A DNA stretch of 64,000 nucleotides, taken from assembly GCF_003634315.1 (NCBI RefSeq), contig NZ_RBXL01000001.1, forward strand, positions 3,204,501 through 3,268,500, written 5' to 3'. Origin of the DNA: Thiocapsa rosea (GTDB lineage Bacteria; Pseudomonadota; Gammaproteobacteria; Chromatiales; Chromatiaceae). Position numbers and translations under genes: made by a program. Shown in pieces: positions 26,105 through 33,648 of this stretch. Below the pieces are notes generated by a model that was not told where the DNA came from, ran no database searches, and was given only the letters and a program-made list of their open reading frames with translations. Positions within the stretch are counted from its first letter, which is position 1. Every line of letters begins with the position of its first letter.

Positions 26105-26771
26105 TTAAGGCAACTCCCAGGATAGTACGCTCAGTCCGGCTGATGCGCCGAGCGCCATGCGACCGGGGTGGTTCCCGACCAGCACCGAAAGGCGAAAGGC
26201 ACGGGAGAATGCCGTGACATCCGCATACCCCAATGCGCTCGCCACGTCCCGCGTGGCCAGACGGGTATCGCGCAAGATGATAGGCGATCTCGGAGCGGGT
26301 TTGGCCCAGCAGCGCATGGAAGCTGGTGCCTGGATCCCGAAGTCGACGATTGAGTGTGTGTCGATGCATCGCGAAGAGCCGGGCCACCTGTTCCAGACCG
26401 ACGTCGTCCGGGCCGGCACCCGCGATCAGTCGTCGGCGCAGAAGATGCCGAACCCTCTGGGCAAACGTCATGCCGGCCAAGGCTTCGAACGCCTCCAGGT
26501 CTTCGATTGCCTGCGAGAAGGCAAGGGCATTCGGGCTCCGGAGCGGTCGGGCCAGATCGGCCGAGGGGAAGACAATGGCGGCGTGCGGGGCGCCGAATCG
26601 CAGGCGGACCCGGAAATGTGCCTGGTATGGCACCGTCTCTGCGGGTCGATTGCGGGGCAGGCAGACCTCGCTCGGCTTCCACGCCGGACCGACCAATGCC
26701 TTCACGAGGTTCCGCATGATCGCCACGGTGCCAGATGAGCCGGGCAAGCGTTGGCTCGAGGGGTTCGCCAT
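26105..26771 (-). pseudogene. Frameshifted AraC-family regulator
   Basis: An AraC-type regulator is readable in pieces. One frame gives NLVKALVGPAWKPSEVCLP and AAIVFPSADLARPL (arabinose-binding-type N-terminal domain), then VGLEQVARLFAMHRHTLNRR LRDPGTSFHALLGQTRSEIA (first HTH). The second HTH continues in another frame as RLATRDVASALGYADVTAFS RAF and ends at 26105. At least one frameshift near 26280 therefore splits the DNA-binding domain. More N-terminal sequence may lie in a third frame up to about 26940. It is divergent from mgtE and should be inactive. Confidence 0.75.
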
Positions 26772-26944
26772 CGGGTTTCAGCACGTCGGCGGCGTGATAG
26801 AGCAGGGGGCCGAGTTGGACCGTTCCACCGGCGTCATAGATCGCACGGCTGGCCAAAATGATATCGTCAAGATGAGGCCGACGCCCCGAGAAGGCGTCGT
26901 GTTGCCTCGTCCGGGCCGCTGCCCGGAGGAATTGGAGCATAGCG

Positions 26945-28324
26945 ATGACCACCGATGATCTGAGACTCGCCGCGCGCGGCGATGCCCACGCCTTGGCGCG
27001 TCTCTCCGCGGCACTCAAGGCGCAAGACCTCGGGGAACTGGCCGACGCAGCGGTTGCACTTGAGCCGGCCGAGACTGCGCGCCTGATCTTGCAGCTGCGA
27101 CCGCGGCGTGCTCGGGTGCTGTTGACCCTCTTGGACGATACCCCCAGCCTGGCGCTCCTGCAGGCCCTGGATCCCTCCGTTTCGGATGTCCTGCTCGATC
27201 GCGAGCAGCAGGCGCGGATTGCAAAGATCGTTGCCAAGCTGCCGGTCGAGGACGCAGCGGACTTTCTCGCCGAGTCGCCGCGCGACCTGGTGGAGGATAC
27301 GCTGGCGGCGCTCGATCATCCGCCTGAGCTGGTGCGGGCCTTGGACCATCGCAACGAGACGGCGGGGGCCCTGATGCGTCGTCGTTTGGTGGCGGTGCCG
27401 CTCGATTGGACGATCAGTCAGGTGGTCAACGAGATCCGCGAGCAATCCAATCGCATCGATCGCTTGTACGCGGTGTACGCGATCGATTCGGAGCGCAGGC
27501 TGCACGGCTATTTGAAAGTCCGTGATCTGCTTTTGTTGGCGCCCGAGACCCGGGTCGGCGATGCCATGCACAGGGACACCATCATGGTCTCCGCCGGCAT
27601 GGATCGCGCCGAGGTCGCGCGCATCGCCGACCGTGCCCAGCTCCCGGTAATCCCGGTCGTCGATGCGGAGCTTCATTTGCTCGGACGGGTCACCGGCGAC
27701 GAACTCAGGGCGATCGATCGCGCCGAGGCCGAGGAGGACATGAAGCTGATGGCGGGTCTGGCCCCCGATTCGAGTGCGGCAGACGGTCCGCTCCAGATCG
27801 TCCCGCGACGATTGCCTTGGCTCGCCGCGGGACTCCTCGGCTCAGGCACGGCCTCCTTTGTCGTGGGCTCCTACGAGGACGCACTGACCGAGGCGGCCAT
27901 CCTCGCGAGCTTGATCCCGATCGTGATGTCCTTGGCCGGAAACGCCGGGATTCAGGCCTCGACCGTTACCGTGCAGGCCCAGGCATCGGGTGGATTCTGG
28001 ATCGGCGATCTGGGCGGGCGGATCCTGCGCGAGATTGGCGGTGCCCTCCTCAACGGACTCATCGTCGGAATCCTCGTGGCGCTCGCCATCCTCGGGATCG
28101 CCGAACTCATACCGATCGAGCGCCCGCTCGATCTGGGGTTGACTGCGGCCTTGACTCTGGTGGCCGTGACCACTCAGGCGGCGACCATCGGTTCGCTCGT
28201 CCCGGTGGTCCTTGAACGTTTGGGGTTCGATCCAGCGGTGGCGACCGGCGTCTTCATCACCACGTCCAACGACGTGATGGGCGTTCTGATCTTTTTTGTG
28301 ATTGCGACTGCGGTCTATCTTTAG
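26945..28324 (+). CDS. mgtE: MgtE-type magnesium transporter
   Basis: The 459-residue product has the full MgtE layout: an N-domain of helical repeats (DLGELADAAVALEPAETARL, KLPVEDAADFLAESP), a CBS pair from about residue 135 (GALMRRRLVAVPLDWTISQV, VGDAMHRDTIMVSAGMDRAE VARI) and five membrane helices from about residue 285 (LPWLAAGLLGSGTASFVV, ASLIPIVMSLAGNAGIQAST and GVFITTSNDVMGVLIFF). The N- and CBS domains gate the channel by binding Mg2+. The start at 26945 gives the usual length. It is divergent from a broken AraC gene, and a mini-element begins two bases after its stop. Confidence 0.95.
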   Translation: MTTDDLRLAARGDAHALARLSAALKAQDLGELADAAVALEPAETARLILQLRPRRARVLLTLLDDTPSLALLQALDPSVSDVLLDREQQARIAKIVAKLPVEDAADFLAESPRDLVEDTLAALDHPPELVRALDHRNETAGALMRRRLVAVPLDWTISQVVNEIREQSNRIDRLYAVYAIDSERRLHGYLKVRDLLLLAPETRVGDAMHRDTIMVSAGMDRAEVARIADRAQLPVIPVVDAELHLLGRVTGDELRAIDRAEAEEDMKLMAGLAPDSSAADGPLQIVPRRLPWLAAGLLGSGTASFVVGSYEDALTEAAILASLIPIVMSLAGNAGIQASTVTVQAQASGGFWIGDLGGRILREIGGALLNGLIVGILVALAILGIAELIPIERPLDLGLTAALTLVAVTTQAATIGSLVPVVLERLGFDPAVATGVFITTSNDVMGVLIFFVIATAVYL

Positions 28325-28326
28325 AC

Positions 28327-28414
28327 TTTAACCGCGCCCAGCGCGGTGTGCCATGTTTTTGGATGGGATCAGCCTCCGCAGACTTGACGCGCGTTGGAGT
28401 CGGCGCGGTTTGAA
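28327..28414. repeat. Type-1 mini-element, complete (about 88 bp)
   Basis: It begins TTTAACCGCGCCCAGCGCGG and ends GGAGTCGGCGCGGTTTGAA, with interior GATGGGATCAGCCTCCGCAG. It is located directly after the mgtE stop codon, so transcripts of mgtE end in or pass through its palindromic ends. Confidence 0.78.
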
Positions 28415-28533
28415 CCGGCCTGCCTCCGGCCCGGGATAGGGATAGTCGCGCCGGTGAGCTGAGATGCTTTCCTGGAACGGATCGACCGACGTGTGGGGCA
28501 ACTCAAGTCGCCCTTACGGACATGCCCTCTTTT

Positions 28534-28839
28534 TTATCCTTTAAGCGCAATAAGGCGCTTGAGGTTCCATCCCAGACACACCAGCGCCCACTCGCCCTGC
28601 ACCGCACGCAGACCGCGCAACAGGAATTGGCGAAAGCCCTGCACTTGCTTGATGCCGAAGACGGTCTCGACCGTGGCCTTGCGTTTGGCATAGCGGGCCT
28701 TGCCGTCACGGGTGCGCAGCCGATACGCAGTAGCCTCGGCCGGTGTCGGCTGGCCTTGGGGGGCGGGCGGGTCGTCGGCGAGCCGCTCGGCCAGGGGCAT
28801 CAGTTCCTCGACCTCGCCCTTGAGCTGTTCCTCCAAGCG
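28534..28839 (-). pseudogene. IS1182/IS5-like transposase C-terminal fragment
   Basis: The last 100 codons read TRDGKARYAKRKATVETVFG IKQVQGFRQFLLRGLRAVQG EWALVCLGWNLKRL, the standard C-terminus of DDE transposases of the IS1182-like group; the E of VETVFG is the third catalytic residue. No N-terminal zinc or first two aspartate motifs can be found upstream in any frame, so only the tail remains. Confidence 0.75.
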
Positions 28840-29182
28840 GCGCGACTCGGTGGGAAGCATTCCCAATCGTTCCGATGTGGTTCGGCTGGCCTTGGAGGCA
28901 TATCTTGGCGTTGAACCGAGCGAAGCAGGCATCGGCGACGATAGGCCCAAGGGCAGTAATCAAAAGCGCCGGTCGTCTCGCGCGGCCTAGAACTTGTTGG
29001 GCCACGGAGGCTATAGCCGGGCCACCGGTGGGCCACGGGCTTAACCGAGGCCATCGCCGGGAGTGAAGGCAGGAATCAATTGAACATGCGCCGAGGAGGC
29101 GCGAAAGACGGTAAAAGCGGACGAGATAGCCGGCCTGATGGCAATCAGGATTTACGATAACTTATTGAGATTAGAAGCGATT
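28840..29182. other. Gene-poor stretch before the tRNA fragment
   Basis: No convincing gene. The open frames here have low-complexity translations and no family pattern. It is the chromosomal side of the presumed attachment scar. Confidence 0.45.
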
Positions 29183-29233
29183 TGGCGCGCCCGACAGGAT
29201 TCGAACCTGTGACCCCAGCCTTCGGAGGGCTGG
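29183..29233 (-). other. 3' half of tRNA-Arg(CCG), probable attachment site
   Basis: Read on the minus strand, CCAGCCCTCCGAAGGCTGG forms an anticodon arm with loop CTCCGAA (anticodon CCG, arginine). It continues through a T-arm (CACAGGTTCGAATCCTGT) and an acceptor 3' strand ending CCA at 29183-29185. The 5' half with the D-arm is absent: the next bases on the minus strand are T-rich and unrelated. A 3' tRNA half without its 5' half is the usual scar left by tRNA-targeting integrases at the far end of an island. No integrase gene of that type lies next to it. Confidence 0.75.
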
Positions 29234-29541
29234 ATCCCTAAACAAAAACAACGGCTTGCCAGACGCCCGCACCGTAAATGGCACATGCCGACACATGCAA
29301 TTCCATACAGAATGGCACATAAACAGGCACAGACAATTCGGCCTCGGGGGACAGCCTCGCTTCCATCTCGAGGGGCAGGGGTCATCCAGTCGATGACGGC
29401 GATGCAATGACGCTAATTCCGCACATGCCTGAAGCGTTCAGCGCACGGGAGGATACCGGAGAGGCAAGGGGGAGGGTAGCCGGGGCCTCTCACGCTGGAT
29501 GACCCAACGGGTGATTGGGATTGATTGGATATATTGTCGTT
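29234..29541. other. Non-coding region between tRNA scar and abiE
   Basis: About 308 bases without a gene. It contains repeated short motifs (GGCACATGCCGACACATGC, then GAATGGCACATAAACAGGCA) of the kind found as arm sites beside attachment cores; that role is inference. Confidence 0.4.
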
Positions 29542-29560
29542 GTCGTAGTCTGGCTACGAC
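29542..29560. promoter_or_regulatory. AbiE operator site 1 (inverted repeat)
   Basis: GTCGTAG and CTACGAC form a perfect 7-base inverted repeat with spacer TCTGG. It lies 55 bases upstream of abiEi and has a near-identical partner at 29607. AbiEi antitoxins are known to repress their own promoter through inverted repeats. Confidence 0.7.
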
Positions 29561-29606
29561 TGGGAGAATCAGATCAAATTGACTTTTCTTTGAGAAAGTT
29601 ATATCA

Positions 29607-29625
29607 ATCGTAGTATGGCTACGAC
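29607..29625. promoter_or_regulatory. AbiE operator site 2, overlapping the start codon
   Basis: ATCGTAG and CTACGAC with spacer TATGG repeat site 1 almost exactly. The abiEi ATG (29615-29617) lies inside the spacer, so codons 2-4 (GCT ACG ACT) are part of the operator. Bound antitoxin here would block both transcription and ribosome access. Confidence 0.68.
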
Positions 29626-30352
29626 TGGCGCAAGCAAGTTAAATACGCTCTACACCCGGCTGGCGCCGGGGACGCCGCTGACCTCGGAGGACCTCGCGGC
29701 GCTGGGCATCTCCGCAGACCTGGCCGTTCACTACGTCCGGGCGGGGTGGCTCATGCGCCTGGCGCGCGGCGTCTACTGTCGCCCGAACGAGATCCTGGCC
29801 CTGCATCCCAGCCTGCTGCTGTTGCAGCGCAGATTCGACGGTTTACATATCGGCGGCAAGTCGGCATTCGACTGGTACGGCCTGCGCCAGTACGTGTCGC
29901 AGCAACCTGTGCTGCACCTGTACGGCTGGATGGCGGCGCGCCTGCCGGAGTGGTTCACCGCGCATTTTCCGGCCGAGTATCACCGCAAGCGCCTCTTCGC
30001 CGAGCAGCCGGACGCCTTGCTGCACGTCGGCCCTTTCGAGCAGCGCAGCGGGGCGCCGCAGGTTTCGGTGCCGGAACGCGCGTTGCTGGAGCTGTTGAGC
30101 GAAGTCGGCGTGCGCCAATCGTTGCAGGAAGCCCGCGAACTTGTCGAAAGCGCCTACAGTCTTCGCGCCGACGTGCTGCGAGAACTGTTGCAGCACTGCA
30201 CGAGTGTGAAGACCGTCCGGCTCTGTCTCCAGCTCGGCCGCGAAGGTTCGCTGCCATGGGCCGTCAAGCTCGATCCGGCCAAGCTGCCGACGGGCAGTGA
30301 CCGGCCTTGGGTGTCCCGATCGGCCGACGGCCTCTTGGTGCTCAAATCATGA
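29615..30352 (+). CDS. abiEi: AbiEi-type antitoxin and repressor
   Basis: The 245-residue product matches type IV antitoxins of the AbiEi family. It has an N-terminal winged helix (LTSEDLAALGISADLAVHYV RAGWLMRLARGVYCRPNE), the middle LHIGGKSAFDWYGLRQYV and a C-terminal domain (VPERALLELLSEVGVRQSLQ EARELVES). In studied cases AbiEi counters AbiEii without binding it and represses the operon. Its start overlaps operator site 2. Its last codon overlaps the toxin start (ATGA at 30349-30352), so both are translated together. The pair forms the left edge of the defence island next to the tRNA scar. Confidence 0.88.
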   Translation: MATTGASKLNTLYTRLAPGTPLTSEDLAALGISADLAVHYVRAGWLMRLARGVYCRPNEILALHPSLLLLQRRFDGLHIGGKSAFDWYGLRQYVSQQPVLHLYGWMAARLPEWFTAHFPAEYHRKRLFAEQPDALLHVGPFEQRSGAPQVSVPERALLELLSEVGVRQSLQEARELVESAYSLRADVLRELLQHCTSVKTVRLCLQLGREGSLPWAVKLDPAKLPTGSDRPWVSRSADGLLVLKS

Positions 30353-31290
30353 ATCCGGTCTATCTTGATACCGCGCGTCTGCTGACGCAGGTTGCGCCGT
30401 TGGTGTTCGTGGATGACACCTTCGCGTTGAAGGGCGGCACGGCGATCAACCTATTCGTTCGCGACATGCCGCGCCTGTCGGTCGATCTCGATCTGGTCTT
30501 TCCCGACCATGCACCGCCGCGCGAGGAGGCACTGGAGCGCATCAACGACGCCATCCGGCGGGCTGCCGAGCGGTTGATGAAGCGTGGGTTCCAGACGCAT
30601 GCGCCGGCGGCAGATGCCGGCGAAACCAAGCTGCTGGTGCGTCGTGGTCGTATCGAAGTCAAGATCGAAGTGAATTTCGTGATGCGCGGCACAGTGCAGC
30701 CGGTGCGTCGCGCCTCGCTCAGGCCTGTCGCCCGTGACCTGCTGATGGCCGACCTGGACATCCCGGTGGTTTCGCTGGAGGACGTGTACGGCGGCAAGCT
30801 GGTCGCGGCGCTGGACCGACAGCACCCGCGAGACCTGTTCGACGTGATGCAGCTTTTCGCGCATGAGGGCATCACTCCCGGTATCCGGCGCGCCTTCGTT
30901 GTCTATCTGGCGAGCCACAACCGTCCGGTACATGAAGTGCTATTTCCACCGCTGCGCGACATCCAACACGACTACGCGCACAACTTCGCGGGCATGACCG
31001 CCGAGTCGGTGCCGCTCGATGCATTGCTCTCCGCGCAAGAGCGCATGGTTCGCGAACTCCAGCAGGGGCTGGACGACAACGAGCGACGCTTCCTGCTGTC
31101 GCTGGTCGCCGGCACGCCCGACTGGTCGCTGCTGGGCATCGCACATCTCGAACATCTGCCGGGCATCCGTTGGAAGCTTCACAACTTGGCGCAGTTGCAG
31201 AAGACCAATGCGAAGAAGTTTGCCGTGCAGGCCGATCTGCTCGCCGCCAAGCTGGCGGACAGTACGTCGCTGGCGTCTCGGGAGCATTGA
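30349..31290 (+). CDS. abiEii: AbiEii-type nucleotidyltransferase toxin
   Basis: The 313-residue product is a DUF1814/AbiEii nucleotidyltransferase. Motif I is FALKGGTAINLFV with the metal-binding DLDLVF aspartates (PRLSVDLDLVFPDH). Next come KIEVNFVMRG (third acid-containing strand), EDVYGGKLVAALDRQHPRDL FDV (motif III/IV) and a helical C-terminus. AbiEii-family toxins modify tRNA acceptor ends and stop growth, giving abortive phage infection. The start at ATG 30349 overlaps the antitoxin stop. All catalytic motifs are intact, so the module looks functional. Confidence 0.9.
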   Translation: MNPVYLDTARLLTQVAPLVFVDDTFALKGGTAINLFVRDMPRLSVDLDLVFPDHAPPREEALERINDAIRRAAERLMKRGFQTHAPAADAGETKLLVRRGRIEVKIEVNFVMRGTVQPVRRASLRPVARDLLMADLDIPVVSLEDVYGGKLVAALDRQHPRDLFDVMQLFAHEGITPGIRRAFVVYLASHNRPVHEVLFPPLRDIQHDYAHNFAGMTAESVPLDALLSAQERMVRELQQGLDDNERRFLLSLVAGTPDWSLLGIAHLEHLPGIRWKLHNLAQLQKTNAKKFAVQADLLAAKLADSTSLASREH

Positions 31291-31734
31291 AAGCAGAGAG
31301 CAGGTGTTGTTTCCAAAACGATGTGGTCACGAACTTCTAGAATTCGCCCACCTCACCATCGGCCATCTATCCCACGATGCGACACCGCCTAACGGGTGTT
31401 CGCAAGGTCTGAGCGAACCAGACCGGCCACCGAGCCGAGCCAGCCGACCGATCGCTGTGCCCCAGCAATGGTCACTGGCTCTGGGAGGTCTGAGAGGAAG
31501 AACACGGCCATGAACAGCCAGCGGCAGAGGGAATAACTGCGTCGGGTGAGAGTCGGCTCCAATGCGGGAAGCTGTCATTCCACAACGGGGCTTCGTTGGC
31601 GACTGATGGCCGTCAGCGAAGGGTCTGTTTGCGACGTAATTGACTAGAAAGTGGCAATTCGCTTGCCAGTCGATTGCTGCTAATCGCCCGTACCGCGATT
31701 GTCATAAGGTGATATCGATACTCCCTTTTTTCAC
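31291..31734. other. Gene-poor stretch between AbiE and the Gabija-like pair
   Basis: About 444 bases between two convergent modules. No frame gives a credible protein. A palindromic or terminator-like run is not obvious. Confidence 0.45.
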
Positions 31735-33648
31735 TTACGGTCCGAGGAGCTCGATCTCGTCACGCTCAAACCAGCACGTTTGAATCATGGCATCGCGCGC
31801 GAGCGCGGGATCTGCTGCGTAGTAGACGACCGCGAGGCTCTCCTCGGCGCGACTGCAGGTCACATAGAAAAGCCGACGCGTCCGGTCAATCGAGGTCTCC
31901 TTGCCGGCCGCTTCATTTTCAAGGTCGGTCTTGCTCTTGTCCTTCACCCCAAAGAGCTTGTCGTAAGCGAACATAAACCCGCGGGCTTCCTCGTCGCTCG
32001 CGATGACCATTACGCGCGGGAATTCCAGCCCTTTGACGCCCTGATGCGTGTCGAACTGTGAAACGCCCCGGACATAGCGGTCATATTTCTCGATCTGATC
32101 AAACGGCGCCTCGAGCGCTTGACGCCACCCGCCAAGCTCACTGTTGAGATCAATCTCTTCTTCCTCGTCGGCTTCCTCGTTAGCCTCTCCGCCGGGATGA
32201 CCTTCAGGCACATCTTCGTCGGCGGTCGCGAACGGCACCAGCACGTCGGGGATCGTGAAGAGACGGGTCTCGGCGACATAGCCCAGCACAGCGCGCGCCG
32301 AGGGCTGTTCATCGGCCGACACCAGCGCCAGCAGACCCTCGCAGGCCGCTTTGGCCTTGTTGAGAATGTCGGACTGCTTGTCACCGGCATCTTCAAGCGC
32401 CTTGCGCTCAAGGAGCGGCGAGGTGCGCCGGACGATCGCGGCGGCTGCGAAGCGGTCGGATGCGCGCAGGGCGGCCACAAGCGGCAGGATCTCGCGCGTG
32501 AACAATCCGATGCCGGCGCCGGTCCCCTGGAGGAAGCTCGTCCGAATGCGCTCGACCGAATAGAGCGGTTCGAAAAACGCCTCGAACCCAAAGCGGCGAG
32601 CCGACATCAGATGCTCCAGAGCAAGCCTCTTGATCGCCTCCGATCCCGCAGCCCAGGTCTGATCCCCCGTGAACTGCGCCATTTTCGCGGCGATCATGGC
32701 TTCGACCGCCGTCTTGTCGGCCGTCGCATGGGGCACAACGAACAGGCGGACGACGCCCACGCGGGCGTCGCTGCGCGGGACCTGTTTTTCACCATCGATG
32801 TCGTGGCGAAGCTTATTGATGAGCTCGATGACCCTGGTTGGGCAGCGATGGTTCATGCGTTTGCGTGGCCGCGCCCAGCTCGCGGGGATCGCCTCGGCGA
32901 GGCGATCCTTCCCGTCGGCGTAGATGCGCTGCATGAGATCGCCGAAGAGACCAAGGCAGAAAGTATCGCGATACGCCGTCTCGACGTCGAGCAGCACATC
33001 CATGAGCCTGCGGCTTGTGTCTTGGCTCTCGTCGATAAGCAGGATCGGAAAGCGAGTGACCAGCAGGCGCCGCAGACCGGGCTTCGCGCCCAGGAAATCG
33101 GCCGTCATCGCGATGACCTCGGCATGGCTAAGGGCGTCGCGGGTACGGTTGTCGCCAGTCGGGCTGTAGACGAACCGCGTGATCGCATCGAGCCCAGCGT
33201 GGCGGCGTAGCTTGCTCTCGATCGAGCGGGCGCGGTCCGCGGCGGCCTTGCTGCCCGCCCGGCCCTTGGCTTGAGCCTCCTCAAGTTCGGCGACATCTTG
33301 AAGCAGCCTTGTGGCGAGCCACCGTCGCATGTCGGTGTCATAGCGGGCGATCAGCGACCAAGCGAAGGCATGGATCGTCGACACCTCGACGCGCGGGTCG
33401 AACTCGAGCCGCTGCTTGATCTCGTCGCACGCCGCATTCGTATAGGTAATAACACCGATTTTCTGCCCGGTCAGCGACAGGTGCCGACCTTGCTCGCGGC
33501 AGACCGTACGAATTGCGTCTACAAGCGAACGTGTCTTGCCAGAGCCCGCGCCCGCATAGAGGAAGAAGCTTCTCGGTTTGTCCAAGTCTAGGCAGGCGAG
33601 GATCGTCTTGTCGGCCTCGGCATCAAACTGATCGTCGGCGGCGCTCAT
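31735..33648 (-). CDS. gajB: GajB-like UvrD/Rep-family helicase (Gabija-like)
   Basis: The 637-residue product is a superfamily-1 helicase. Motif I is FFLYAGAGSGKTRSLVDAI (near residue 35), Ia/Ic-like GVITYTNAACDEIKQRL, motif II FPILLIDESQDTSRRLMDVL, motif III-like CLGLFGDLMQRIYADGKDRL and motif V THQGVKGLEFPRVMVIASDE, then RRLFYVTCSRAEESLAVVYY (motif VI). It overlaps the upstream OLD-nuclease gene by ATGA, the arrangement of Gabija and of class-2 OLD pairs. It is longer than typical GajB (about 500 residues). The gene is intact, but the partner is interrupted by an IS, so the system as it stands should be off. Confidence 0.85.
   Translation of the reverse strand: MSAADDQFDAEADKTILACLDLDKPRSFFLYAGAGSGKTRSLVDAIRTVCREQGRHLSLTGQKIGVITYTNAACDEIKQRLEFDPRVEVSTIHAFAWSLIARYDTDMRRWLATRLLQDVAELEEAQAKGRAGSKAAADRARSIESKLRRHAGLDAITRFVYSPTGDNRTRDALSHAEVIAMTADFLGAKPGLRRLLVTRFPILLIDESQDTSRRLMDVLLDVETAYRDTFCLGLFGDLMQRIYADGKDRLAEAIPASWARPRKRMNHRCPTRVIELINKLRHDIDGEKQVPRSDARVGVVRLFVVPHATADKTAVEAMIAAKMAQFTGDQTWAAGSEAIKRLALEHLMSARRFGFEAFFEPLYSVERIRTSFLQGTGAGIGLFTREILPLVAALRASDRFAAAAIVRRTSPLLERKALEDAGDKQSDILNKAKAACEGLLALVSADEQPSARAVLGYVAETRLFTIPDVLVPFATADEDVPEGHPGGEANEEADEEEEIDLNSELGGWRQALEAPFDQIEKYDRYVRGVSQFDTHQGVKGLEFPRVMVIASDEEARGFMFAYDKLFGVKDKSKTDLENEAAGKETSIDRTRRLFYVTCSRAEESLAVVYYAADPALARDAMIQTCWFERDEIELLGP

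Noticed and set aside
29183-29260. A complete tRNA gene
   Set aside because: Only the anticodon arm, T-arm and 3' acceptor strand are present. No D-arm or 5' acceptor strand follows.
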